Below the pieces are notes generated by a model. That model did no database searches, had not been told where the DNA came from, and saw nothing but the letters and a program-made list of their open reading frames with translations. The translations under genes and the position numbers were made by a program. From positions 2,542,001 through 2,606,000 of the forward strand of contig JAJQJQ010000002.1 in NCBI GenBank assembly GCA_028622995.1: DNA of 64,000 nt. Reading direction: 5' to 3'. This DNA comes from Panagrolaimus kolymaensis. Lineage: Eukaryota > Nematoda > Chromadorea > Rhabditida > Panagrolaimidae. Below are positions 25,036 to 35,294 of the stretch, one piece after another. The first letter of the stretch is position 1, and every line of letters begins with the position of its first letter.

Positions 25036-26098
25036 ATGAATTTGGAACCAAATCTTTTTTCTCTTCCAATTTCCGTCAAAAATCAAGATGGTGAAATCAT
25101 ACCACTCAATGCTGTTTATCAAGATTCGATGCCTGATGGTTCAAATATTGGTACATGTATTGGCTTGCATGGATGTCCTGGTTCTCATAAAGACTTTAAA
25201 TACATTGAACCTTTATTAACTAAAGCTGGAGTTCGATTTATTGGAATTAATTTTGCTGGTTTTGGTTTAAGTTCCTGTAAGTTTTTCTTTAGAACTTTAC
25301 AAGAGTTTTGGTGTTTTTGATACCTTTCATGTTTCAATTAATCGCTATTTTTAGACGATGAAAGACTCAAAAATGATAATTTTGAAAGAAATCAATTTGT
25401 TCAACAAATTATTGATGGTCTCAAGCTCAAAGAAAATTTGGTATTGATGGGACATTCACGTGGAACAGAAAATGCTTTGGCTGTAACCGCAGAAAATGAT
25501 GAAAAAATTTCTGGATTGATCATCTTAAATGGTAATGGAATTTCTCATCACCGTGGAGTCCGACCTCGTTGGAGAGTAAACTTTTTTGCTTTCTTATGGA
25601 CAATTGTATGGTTGCGTTTCCTTTCAAATTGGCTTCTTTATCTTAGTAAGTTTCTCGTTCTTTAAAATCAAATAATGTATGTTTTGGCAATTTACAGTAT
25701 ATACGAAGTTTTTAAAAATGAAAGTACAAAATGGTCACGAAGCTGGTGTTTGTGTTACAACAATACATAACAATTATATCGAAAAACAAAAGCCATATGT
25801 AGATATCATCAATCAAAAACATACTAAAGTTTTCTTGGCAGCTGGAGGAAAAGATTGGTTGATTGAATCTCGCGTAAGCAAAGAATTCATGTCTATTTTC
25901 CATGATGCTCATCATTTTGAAACTTCAACTACTGGTGAAGAACCTCAAATGATCGATGATGTTCTCAAACAAATGGAGAAAGGATCAAAATCAATTAGTG
26001 TAATATTCAAAAATGAAGGACATTTCTTACAAAAAGTTAGAGCTAAACTTATTTCACAAGTTATTGTTAAAATTTTGAGTCAAAATAATAATAAATAA
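25036..26098 (+). CDS. DUF1057-type alpha/beta hydrolase
   Basis: Three exons, 25036-25276, 25355-25645 and 25698-26098, encode 310 residues. The alpha/beta hydrolase fold is evident. An oxyanion-side HGCPGSHKDF lies at about residues 50-60. The nucleophile elbow GHSRG (113-117) has Ser115 as nucleophile. A late GHF (about residue 286) supplies a candidate catalytic His, and GGKDW (about 228-232) the likely acid. The layout matches the nematode-expanded DUF1057 family (Pfam PF06342), whose substrates are unknown. There is no signal peptide, so it is probably cytosolic, though a hydrophobic stretch (FFAFLWTIVWLRFLSNWLLY) in the middle may act as a lid or membrane anchor. Confidence 0.88.
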
Positions 26099-26358
26099 AC
26101 GACTTATTTGAAACTTGCCTTGGAAATTATGCATACCATAAAAATGAAATTTTTTTAAACATATGCAGCAGAAATGGTAGTAATCGTGTTCAATAGGTTG
26201 AAGTTCAAATACAAAATTTGGTACATGGTTAGAGAGACGGTTATCCCAAAAGTCGTTGTGTTTAATAATAAAAAAAAGAGATTAAAGATAAAAGAAAATT
26301 TATTAAGCATTTTAATCATACATACAAAAACAACGGATTTCAATAAAATAAATAATAA

Positions 26359-28440
26359 CTAAACAATTCGTTCATAAAACAAAATATATGCATCAACACT
26401 TTTTACATCATTACGAGTAATTTTTCGAACATAAGTGTCAGATGCATAATACCATGTTGAACCATCATCCAATTGTCGAATAATTTCATCTTTACTTAAA
26501 GTTGGATTGATTGTTTGTTGATGAGATGAAAAGCCATTGTTTAATTCTTCCATAGTTTGACATAATCGATCAGGCTTCATTCCGGCTTCCATAAACTGCT
26601 GTAAATTTTCAACCATGTTTCGGCTTTTAACTGAAATATTAAAATAAAAACAAAAATAGAAAAAAAAATATTTTACCATATGCAACATAATGTCCACCAC
26701 CAAGATCACCAGAATGAGAAACGATTCCATAAAGTGAATAAATAACCTCATTTTGATTAGAGCGAATTCGTTGACCATTTCTGCTGCAGAATTGTGAAAT
26801 ATCAAGAATAAATGGAAAATCAACATGTCCATGAATTTTACGAGTACGCATGCAATTACCATAACCCATAGCAACTTGTTCAAAACGTTTAAGGTGAACA
26901 GTCAAAACACAAGACGGAGAATAAATCAGATACTGCTTGGTAGCTTCGACAGTCATTTTTTCATTTGAATTTGGAGGAAGCTAAAAAAAGAAAGAGTTAA
27001 CAAACATAAGAGAATAAAAAGGCAACATACTTTTTTGTTATGTGGAGCACAACAATTTTCACATTCATATGCGTTTGAGGCACATAAATTTTCAGGAGCA
27101 GTAAATTGCTTAAGCGAATTAATAACACTTAAATTTCCACAAAGGTCATTTTCATTGGCAGGAGATGGAGCTAGAATGATATTGTAGTTTGGAGTACAAG
27201 AAGAAGGATCATCGCATTCTGGAGGTACATCACCTAAAAATTTCTGTGAGTCAAAAAAAAGAAGAAAGAAACAAATAACCATTGTTTTCGGCAACGTGAT
27301 TAGAATTTTCATCATTTTCACTAACAGACATGTTTTCAGAACTCCCTTGATTATTGTCAACAAGCTCAATATCTTCAATTTCACCTTCTTCAGCTGCAGT
27401 TTGAGTTGATGCATCTCGAAAAGAAGGTTGATTTTCACCATTATCGTGTGTTTCATTATCGACAAGAGGTTCAATATTCATAGGACTTTCATCATTTTCA
27501 GCTGTAGTGTCATGATAATTAGAAGCAAAGTGAACCTTCTTTTTCTTTTCAATTTTTCCAAGTTCATCGGTGCTTGCTGTTCCAGCAAAATAATCCACCT
27601 TATGCTTTTTGTGAACAGTTGTTGAGGCAGGTGTTTCATAGTTTAATGGCAAGGACAAATCCCAGAAAGGTTCAAGACTATTTGAGACATATTTGCATTT
27701 GGAGCACATGATACATTGAAGTAAACTTCCACCAAAGATAGAATCAACATAACAGCGATCAGTGCTTTCGAGCATAGCTAAAAGGAATGCAATAATAAAG
27801 TAATATAAAGATAAGAAATCTAACCGTTACAAAGCAATAGTTTTTCAGGATCTGGTTTGTCTTCAACACCTAAGTGAACCAGGATAGCTTCTTTAAACCG
27901 TTTGACTTCTTCCATTCTTATTCCATCAAGTAAATATCGAAGAAGTTCATGAGCATCTTGTTGCGCCCAACCACAAAACATTGGAGCTCTAGAAATTTTT
28001 TTAAAAACAATACATACAAAAACAACAAAAAATTACCTAAGACAAATTTGTCTAAACAACGGTGAAGGATTAAGTTCGTATTCCTTTCGAAAAGCAGCCA
28101 AGAATCTTCGTAATGCGCTAACCAAACGTAATTTATGGGTTTCTTTCAAATTAATAACAGTATGAGGGACTTCAACTTTATTTTCATTTATCATAACGGT
28201 ACCTTCATTGATGACAAGATCTCTTTCTTCCATTACCAATTCTTCCCATGTATACAATGGATGAGTATGCAATAAACATTGAAGTATTGCGTTATAGAAA
28301 CATGTGTTGCCAAGGTTAGTTAATCCTTTAACAGGAGATTCATCTTCGATGGACATTTGGAAGCCGAAAATTGAGTTGAGTATACACGACAAAAAATGAA
28401 ACATGTTTTCATCATACAAAAATGTTGCAAAGTGAAACAT
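26359..28440 (-). CDS. Ubiquitin-specific protease, USP16/USP45-like
   Basis: Six exons, 28440-28037, 27988-27825, 27777-27280, 27233-27031, 26980-26677 and 26630-26359, give 614 residues. If translation starts at the second good ATG (28356, MSIEDESPVKGL) the protein has 586. The Cys box is GLTNLGNTCFYN (Cys47), followed by the QQDAHE box. The His box is GDLGGGHYVAY (His520), and DTYV near the C-terminus supplies the third catalytic position. VLTVHLKRFEQV, YSLYGIV and AYILFYERIV at the C-terminus are characteristic of USP16/45; human USP16 deubiquitinates histone H2A. A long acidic, Asn-rich insertion occupies exon 3. The N-terminal UBP-type zinc finger of USP16/45 is not present in this model. 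Confidence 0.9.
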
Positions 28441-28469
28441 ACTCGCTTCAATTTGGTTTGGAAGCGAGT
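28441..28469. repeat. Perfect 9-bp hairpin at the USP start
   Basis: ACTCGCTTC, 11-nt loop, GAAGCGAGT. The hairpin directly abuts the upstream candidate start codon of the USP gene (28440) and would fold in its 5' leader. Confidence 0.7.
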
Positions 28470-28810
28470 AATTTTTTTAAATGATTATCCTACAGTCAAC
28501 TGTTTCCGTGGTTGATTTAAAGTCGTTACGGGAGCCTGATTTTTGATTTGAAGCTTTTACATAGGTAGTTTGGAAAAAGGACAGGCAAGAAGAAAACTTT
28601 ATTTTAGTTTGTTTTTTTTGTATCGCCCAAATAATATATGTACCTATTTTATAAATATTAATAAAAAGCTTTTACAATATTCGATTCTTTGTTTTTTCAT
28701 GCTAATTTATTTCATTCATATTTTAACTAACATTTTTTTTATATCGCTTTCCGTTTTTCTCTTTCAGTTACTCATTTTCACTTCATTCTTTAGCTTTCAC
28801 CTCCTCCACG
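28470..28810. promoter_or_regulatory. Shared upstream region of USP (-) and ADP/ATP carrier (+)
   Basis: 341 bp between divergent genes. The carrier side holds two acceptor-like sites before its ATG: TTTCTCTTTCAG ending at 28767 and CATTCTTTAG ending at 28793. Both are candidates for SL trans-splicing. Confidence 0.45.
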
Positions 28811-29893
28811 ATGGCTGATGCAGTAAAAGAAATCAAAAAAGATGGAAAAAAGAAGGGCTTTGATACTAGAAAATTCTTGATTGATCTTGCCTCTGGTGGT
28901 AGTGCTGCTGCTGTCTCAAAAACTGCTGTTGCTCCTATTGAACGTGTCAAACTTCTTCTTCAGGTATCTTTTTGTTTTATATTTCCATATGAATAAATGT
29001 TTTTTTTAGGTTCAAGACGCTTCATTAAGTATTGCTGCTGATAAACGATACAAGGGTATCATCGATGTTCTCGTTCGTATACCAAAGGAGCAAGGATTTG
29101 CTGCATTCTGGCGTGGTAATTTAGCCAACGTCATCCGTTACTTTCCAACTCAAGCTTTGAACTTCGCGTTCAAAGACACTTACAAGAAGATGTTCTTAAA
29201 CAAGTAGGTTTTTCATCCTTTATTGAACTATTTTAAACGTTTGCTTCCATTTTAGTGTTGATAAGAATAAGCAATTCTGGCGTTTCTTTGTTGGTAACTT
29301 GGCATCTGGTGGAGCTGCTGGTGCAACATCCCTTTGCTTCGTCTATCCTCTTGATTTTGCTCGTACTCGTCTTGCTGCAGATGTTGGAAAAGGTGCATCT
29401 CGTGAATTCAAAGGATTAGCTGATTGCTTGGTCAAAATCGCCAAATCTGATGGACCCATTGGATTATATCGTGGCTTCTTTGTCTCCGTTCAAGGTATTA
29501 TCATTTATCGTGCTGCTTATTTTGGAATGTTTGATACCGCTAAACATGTCTTTGCCAAGGATTCAAAGCTCAACTTCTTTGCTGCATGGGGTATCGCTCA
29601 AGTCGTCACCGTTTGTTCCGGTATTCTTTCATATCCATGGGATACTGTTCGCCGTCGTATGATGATGCAATCTGGTCGCAAAGATATCCTCTACAAGAAT
29701 ACTCTTGATTGTGCTCTCAAAATTGTCCGCAACGAAGGAACTTCTGCTTTGTTCAAAGGTAATTTTGTTTTCTCTTTTATGTACTTTTTCTTTTATATCT
29801 TATTATTTTTTAGGAGCTGGTAGCAACGTTATTCGTGGAACTGGTGGTGCTCTTGTCCTCGCTATTTATGAAGAAATTCAAAAGTTCCTTTAA
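28811..29893 (+). CDS. ant-1.1: Mitochondrial ADP/ATP carrier
   Basis: Four exons, 28811-28963, 29010-29203, 29256-29758 and 29814-29893, encode 309 residues, the family length. The protein exchanges cytosolic ADP for matrix ATP across the inner mitochondrial membrane. The three mitochondrial-carrier repeats each begin with a PxD/ExxR signature ([22 protein letters not shown]). The carrier-specific RRRMMM sequence is intact ([10 protein letters not shown]). The coding sequence is visibly less AT-biased than neighbouring genes and rich in GCT, GTC and CGT codons, as expected for a highly expressed gene. C. elegans has several paralogues, so the exact orthologue symbol is tentative. Confidence 0.97.
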
Positions 29894-30010
29894 AGCTCTT
29901 AGTATTAAATCATTATTTTGTCTGATATTTAATTTTATGTTTGTATCATAAAATAAACTTATATTTGTAGCGAATTCGAATAAATTTTTTTACTATGGTC
30001 TTATTGTTTT

Positions 30011-31918
30011 TCATAATTTAAGAATTTTGCATTTAAGTTCATCTTTAGGTTTGATTAATCCTGCGGCTGAAGCAAGTTTAATTGGCCATTCTGGTTTGTC
30101 TTCAACTGGTAGGAATTTGAATGTTTTAATTACCCAAGCTAAGGTTACTCGCATCTCGTATTCAGCGAAACGCATTCCTAAACAATTCCGTGGCCCAGCT
30201 CCGAACGGAAGAAAAGCCATGGGATGTCGAGAAGCTGCTTCATCAGGCAAAAATCGTTCTGGAATAAATTCTTCTGGATTTTCATAAACTTCAGGATCAT
30301 GGTGAATATAATAAACTGGAACAGTAAACGTTGTGCCTTTGACAAACTTGACTCCTTGAATGGTGATATCTTTTTGACATTTACGATTTAGACGTGTTGC
30401 GGGAGGAAAGATTCTTAAAGTTTCATCAATGATTGCGTTCATGTAAACGAATTTTGAGACATCATCATAACCTATTTCTTCTTTATCCCCGAAAACTTCT
30501 TTCACTTCATCTCGAAGTTTGTCTTGAATATCCTGTCGCAAAGCAAGAATGTAGCAGATAAAATGAAGGGTGGTGGCAGTGGTTTCATATCCAGCTGCAA
30601 GAAAGATAAGAAGTTGGGCGAGAATTTCCATTCGAGTCAAAGATCGATTGGAAGCATTTGCTTTTTTGACTGTATCAGAAATAATATCGGCATCTTCTTT
30701 TGTGAATTTTAAATCTTTTTCTTCCATAGCATTTAGCAAAAGTTGAACGGCATCATTGTATTTCTAAAAAGATTATTCAAATATTAGATATGAATAACAT
30801 ACTTGTTAAATAAAATCTTACATCCTTTGCTTCTGGGTCATCAAGGCGTTGTTTCATAACCTCGGTTAAAGTTTTAATAAAATATTCATCAACATCACCT
30901 TGAATAAGGGGTTTATGGGTGATTCGTTGATAAAGTTTAGACATATTTGGGAAGCTTACTGTAATATTAACTATTTTTTAAAAAGTTGTTCCATTTTCTA
31001 AGATTACATACTTGTAAATAAAATGGAAGGAGACATTAACTTAATGTCGAAGAGCTTTTTAGCAAAGTGTAAAAGAGGGACATCATTTTCAGATTTGAGA
31101 CTATTAAAATCTGATGCAAATACACACCTACCAATTACATTCATGGTGAGCTTTGAAAAAGTGCTGAAATTTTTGCTGTTGTTGTTTTTGAAGATGATTT
31201 TAATGAATTTCTTACTCTTTTAATGCAACGGGTTTTTCACTTTCAGCAAAAGGTTCCAAGAATTCACAAAGTTCTTTAGCGCAATGGTTCATCGATGGTA
31301 AAAGCTTCTTCATTTTTCCTGATGTAAAAGCTGGGGTGCAGCGTTGACGAATTCTTCGCCATTCATCTCCTTCTTTAATAGTCAAAAAATTAGCGCGAAG
31401 ACTATCTTCCAGTTGAGTTTGCTGTACAAAGTCCTAAAAAGGGATTCATCATTCTAATAAAATTTAAGAGCACAGAAATTCACTGAGCTTACATGTCGAT
31501 CGGGAAAAGAATCAAATTCTTTGATTAAAACTTGTTTAATAAAATCCAGATCAGCTGAAACATAATCAGGTGTTCCTTGAAAAGTTGAACCAAAGGCTTT
31601 TGTTTTGAATTCTATGAAATATGGTTTATCATAATGAATAAGATTTTTAAAAAGTTGAAAGGTATTTCCAAAAAATATATTTCCTTTTGGACCGGGGATA
31701 TTCTGTTTCACCCAATAATTGTTACAATTATCAAGATACCTAAAAATCATGGAAATTCTTTGATCACTGTGACTAAGAACTTACAAATAAATTGCTGTTA
31801 AAGTTCCAATAAGGATTGAAAATGCTGGTAAAAGTGGAAAAAAACGAAATAAAGCATAAACCCAAATACCAAAACCAACAACAATTTCTCCAGGTCCAAT
31901 GTAATGAATGAAGCCCAT
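30011..31918 (-). CDS. Cytochrome P450, clan 3 (CYP13-like)
   Basis: Six exons, 31918-31785, 31739-31493, 31433-31216, 31163-31012, 30958-30822 and 30763-30011, give 546 residues. An N-terminal membrane anchor (IVVGFGIWVYALF, then ILIGTLTAIYL) precedes the Pro-rich hinge (NIPGPKGN). Conserved elements are the C-helix WRRIRQ, the I-helix AGYETTATT oxygen-activation motif, the K-helix ETLRIFP, and the heme loop FGAGPRNCLG (about 483-492, Cys490 as thiolate ligand). The arrangement resembles nematode CYP13/CYP25-type enzymes of clan 3, which oxidise lipids and xenobiotics at the endoplasmic reticulum. It lies tail-to-tail with the ADP/ATP carrier. Confidence 0.95.
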
Positions 31919-32130
31919 ATTATTATTCTTTTTTATCTTTCAACAAAATAAGGAAGAAAATAAAATATAATTTATTATCAAAAATAAAGCAGCGACAATT
32001 GTTGTTTTTTCTTTATTTTCCTTGTGAATACAAAAACTTTTTTGACTGCCTCCTTGCTGCCTAACTCTGACTGACTGACTAATCAATGGTATTGTCGCCT
32101 ACAACCTTTTACTTGTTGTTTAAATAGGTT

Positions 32131-32232
32131 TAGATGTTATTTAAAAGACATAAAAAAGACACAAAAGTTTGTGCTTAATGCTAGATGTTCTTTGAAAAAC
32201 ATAAAAATGACACAAAAGTTTGCGTTTAATGC
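32131..32232. repeat. Tandem duplication, 2 x 51 bp
   Basis: Copy 1 (32131-32181) and copy 2 (32182-32232) both begin TAGATGTT and share GACACAAAAGTTTG, ending TTAATGC. They differ at a handful of sites. Confidence 0.85.
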
Positions 32233-32381
32233 ATGCGCGAATCAACGATTTTGAAAACAAATTGTCCAAAGACTAGTATTTTATCTCCTCCATATGATGA
32301 AATTATAAGGTCGACGTAAACAAATATTGTCACATCTTTAAAAGCATGATAATTAGCAATTGGAATGATTTGATTATCAAA

Positions 32382-32623
32382 CACACTTGGGCACAGGGTG
32401 TGTTAGGGTGTGTTTTGACACACCCGAAGGTTTAGTGTTTAGTTGAGTTTTTACGGGAAAAAATTTAAAACAACAGGGGAGACCCTTTGGTAAATTTGAC
32501 GAATTTTGGAGGTTTAGTATGGAAAAAGGGCCTTGAGGAAAAAATAGCAAAGGGGAGATCCTTTGGTAGATTTCTAGGTTTAGTAACAAAAAAAATCTTG
32601 ACACACCATCATGCCCACGTATG
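32382..32623. mobile_element. Probable hAT-like MITE, 242 bp
   Basis: The segment is flanked on both sides by the same 8 bases, TTATCAAA (32374-32381 and 32624-32631), as expected for an 8-bp hAT target duplication. Its ends are imperfect inverted repeats (CACACTTGGGCAC... against CATACGTGGGCAT...). Inside are a palindrome (GGGTGTGTTTTGACACACCC) and two copies of a GGGGAGAxCCTTTGGTA repeat (about 32477 and 32554). It has no coding capacity. Confidence 0.6.
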
Positions 32624-33678
32624 TTATCAAAGTAAAGCTTACTGTAAAATTAATACCAAAAAAAGCTTATGTATCGAGAAGAAAAAATTATGCCCATAGA
32701 AAATTTTAATTTTGTTGGATTTCTCTTACGTTACTTTATGGAGAGGACAATCTTTTCGTTGACATATCTTATTGGCTGCTTTATATAGTAAATATAAATT
32801 TTACGTTATTATTACCCAATATTATGTCAGATAATAATAAGCTTAAAAGCATTTTTTTCCATCTAAAAACAATGATCACTACCATTTAATGTTTGTTTCA
32901 ACTTAAAATTTAACGTCGTTCATTAAACACTCACTCACCCTTCAATATGTTTATTTATTTTTTAAGTTGCACTTTTGTACTTTGCAAAGAAGAAAAAATG
33001 TTTTATAAAAAGGCAATTTTGATGGAAAAAAAATAACAGTTTTTTATTCGATTGTCAAAGCAACGTTTCCACTCCTCAAGAGAGATTCCCTACTTTCAAT
33101 CATTTTAAAATTGGTGAAAGAAAATTGTAAATGAAAGTGGAAGAAGAAGTTGTGTGTTTTTTGTTGTCAAAAACATATTTGAAAAAAGGGGTTAGTGAGT
33201 TATTATTTTTAAATTGAAAACTACCAAAAAATTTATTTACTTTATTTATTTTCAATGTTAATCATTTATTTTTAAAACCAATTTTAAACGGTGTTTTTTG
33301 TAGGCCTTAATATTTATAAATATCAATAAAAATTTATTAAGGTTCAAAAAATCTTCTGTACAAATAAAAAATATATGTGTTTATATAACTGAATGTAAAA
33401 AAAAACAAAAACAAGAATAATATAATAAAAGTTAAGTGAACATTTGTGAAACACCGGTCTTAAAAAAACATGACTATTTAAGTTTTAATGATAACAAAAA
33501 TATTAAGTAATAATTTGTTTTACGTTTTTAATGGAAAAACACTGGAAAACATAAAAATCTCTGATACTAACATTAGATGGCAAAAGTTCGAATTGTGTGT
33601 TTAAAAAATGTAAATAAGCTTGGAGCAAAGAAAATTTAATGTATGCAATATTTTAAATCTGCGGATTAATGGATTTCT

Positions 33679-35294
33679 TTAACCTAAATGTCCTTCAATA
33701 TTTGGTGGCGGAAGATATGGTAAATCTTTGGCATGTAGATTTTCTTCTAATTGTGGACGATATTCACCATGATTTTTTCTTTGATCACGAACTTTTCGAA
33801 TAAATAAAAATATTAAAACAGCAATCAATATTACGCCAACCTAAAAATAATAATATAATTGTTCGGGTTCTGATTAGAGAATTTAAAAAACTTACAACAC
33901 AACCAATTACAATTCCTGCTATTGCTCCACCACTTAATCCACCACCACCATCATTTGGTAGAGAAGTTGTTGTTGGATTTGCTAGATTTGCTGCAGCCAT
34001 TTTTAATGGAGGTACCCGAGAAGTTAATAAATTTATATCACCACTTGCAGGTCCACCACTTTGTGAGGCCATAAAATATGATTTATATCTTATTGGATCG
34101 TTTTCAAGTGGGCAAACACAATAATATGGACTATCGTCACTTGGCGTTCGACATGAAGGTAAAACAAGGGCTGTAGTATTTTCTGAAAGAATCAAAAATA
34201 TTATAAAATATCAAAGACAATAAACGTAAGTCAAAGCTTTTAAAACAATTTTCTCGTTTTTTCACTTTTAAACCAAAAAAACGTAAATAACACTTTTTTT
34301 TTCAAATTACTGTCAAACTTAATTTGTAAAAATTACAATCAATAAAAAATTAAGTTAAAAAACTAATTGTTTTGAACCAAAAAAAGATGAGAGGTTAGGA
34401 AAAAATGATTGGAGTATAAAAAAACCGAGAAGAAGACAATTACACCGTTGTTAGAAGAGAGGCGATAACCACCGCAAAATTTTTATTTTGATGCTTTGAT
34501 TGCGCGTGACGAAGGTTAAAACCGGTTAAATATGAGAAAGTAAAAAAGGTAAAAAAAAATATATGGATAGATATTATTAGAATTGAAAATTTTGTCTTTT
34601 TTAAACTTTGTTCAAAAAAGACCTAGAAACCAGCTGTGAGAGAAAAAAATGAAAGAAAAAGAGTATCGCTGTCCATAGAAAAAAAAAACCAAAGGTGAAG
34701 ATTACGAAGATAAATAATTAAGATTTGGGTTTTATTGGACCAAAAAATGTACCTAAAACGCTGCAAAAAAGATGTGAAAAATGAACTTTGAATTTGAGTC
34801 CTATAATCCAAAACTAATTTTTCTGTCAAAAGTATGTACATATCCGGGGCTATTCGAAAAGCTCACAACAAAAAAAGTTCAGGAAATAATGGATAAAGTT
34901 ACATAGAAAAGCTTTCATGAAAACTAAAACTCATGTTCCAAAGTAACAAAATTTATTGTGTTTTAATTTTTTTAGATTTAAAAAGTAAAAAACTTGAAAT
35001 AACAAAAATGGGTGAGAAAATCGTAAAAATCAAAGCTAGTTGAAGAGCCTTTTCTAAGAAGTGAAAAAGCCCAGTTTAAAAATATTCTATAAAAAAATAG
35101 GTAGTTGAAACAAACTCAAAACATTTTTGTTTGCGTTTTTTTAAATTTGCTAAAAAGTATATTATTATTTTTTTCTTCTTACCCACAAGACATGCAATTC
35201 GTCGAAAGCAATGTACTATTGAACATAAAGGAATCTCTCCACATCGAAGTAAATTTGGAGGAAGTAAATCCGGTTCATCCCCACAATCAGGCAT
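33679..35294 (-). CDS. Cys-rich single-pass membrane protein (5' end uncertain)
   Basis: Three exons, 35294-35183, 34182-33896 and 33840-33679, encode 186 residues from the first ATG. The N-terminal half has eight Cys, starting MPDCGDEPD, which resembles the tail of an LDL-receptor class A repeat. A Thr/Gly-rich stalk follows. One membrane segment (GAIAGIVIGCVVGVILIAVL then IFLFI) spans exons 2 and 3. The cytoplasmic tail has EYRPQ and a Pro-rich DLPYLPPPNIEGHLG end. The model lacks a signal peptide, so an upstream exon carrying it, and perhaps the rest of an LDL-A repeat, is probably missing. Intron 1 is 1000 nt. I do not recognise a named family. Confidence 0.7.

Larger units (their letters stand above)
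31919..33678. other. Intergenic region with repeats
   Basis: No coding gene seen. It holds the P450 promoter, a tandem 51-bp duplication (32131-32232), a probable MITE (32382-32623) and an otherwise AT-rich stretch. Confidence 0.55.

Noticed and set aside
30120..30145. Resemblance to spliced-leader RNA (TTTAATTACCCAAG)
   Set aside because: It lies inside P450 coding sequence; the match stops after 14 bases and there is no snRNA-like context.
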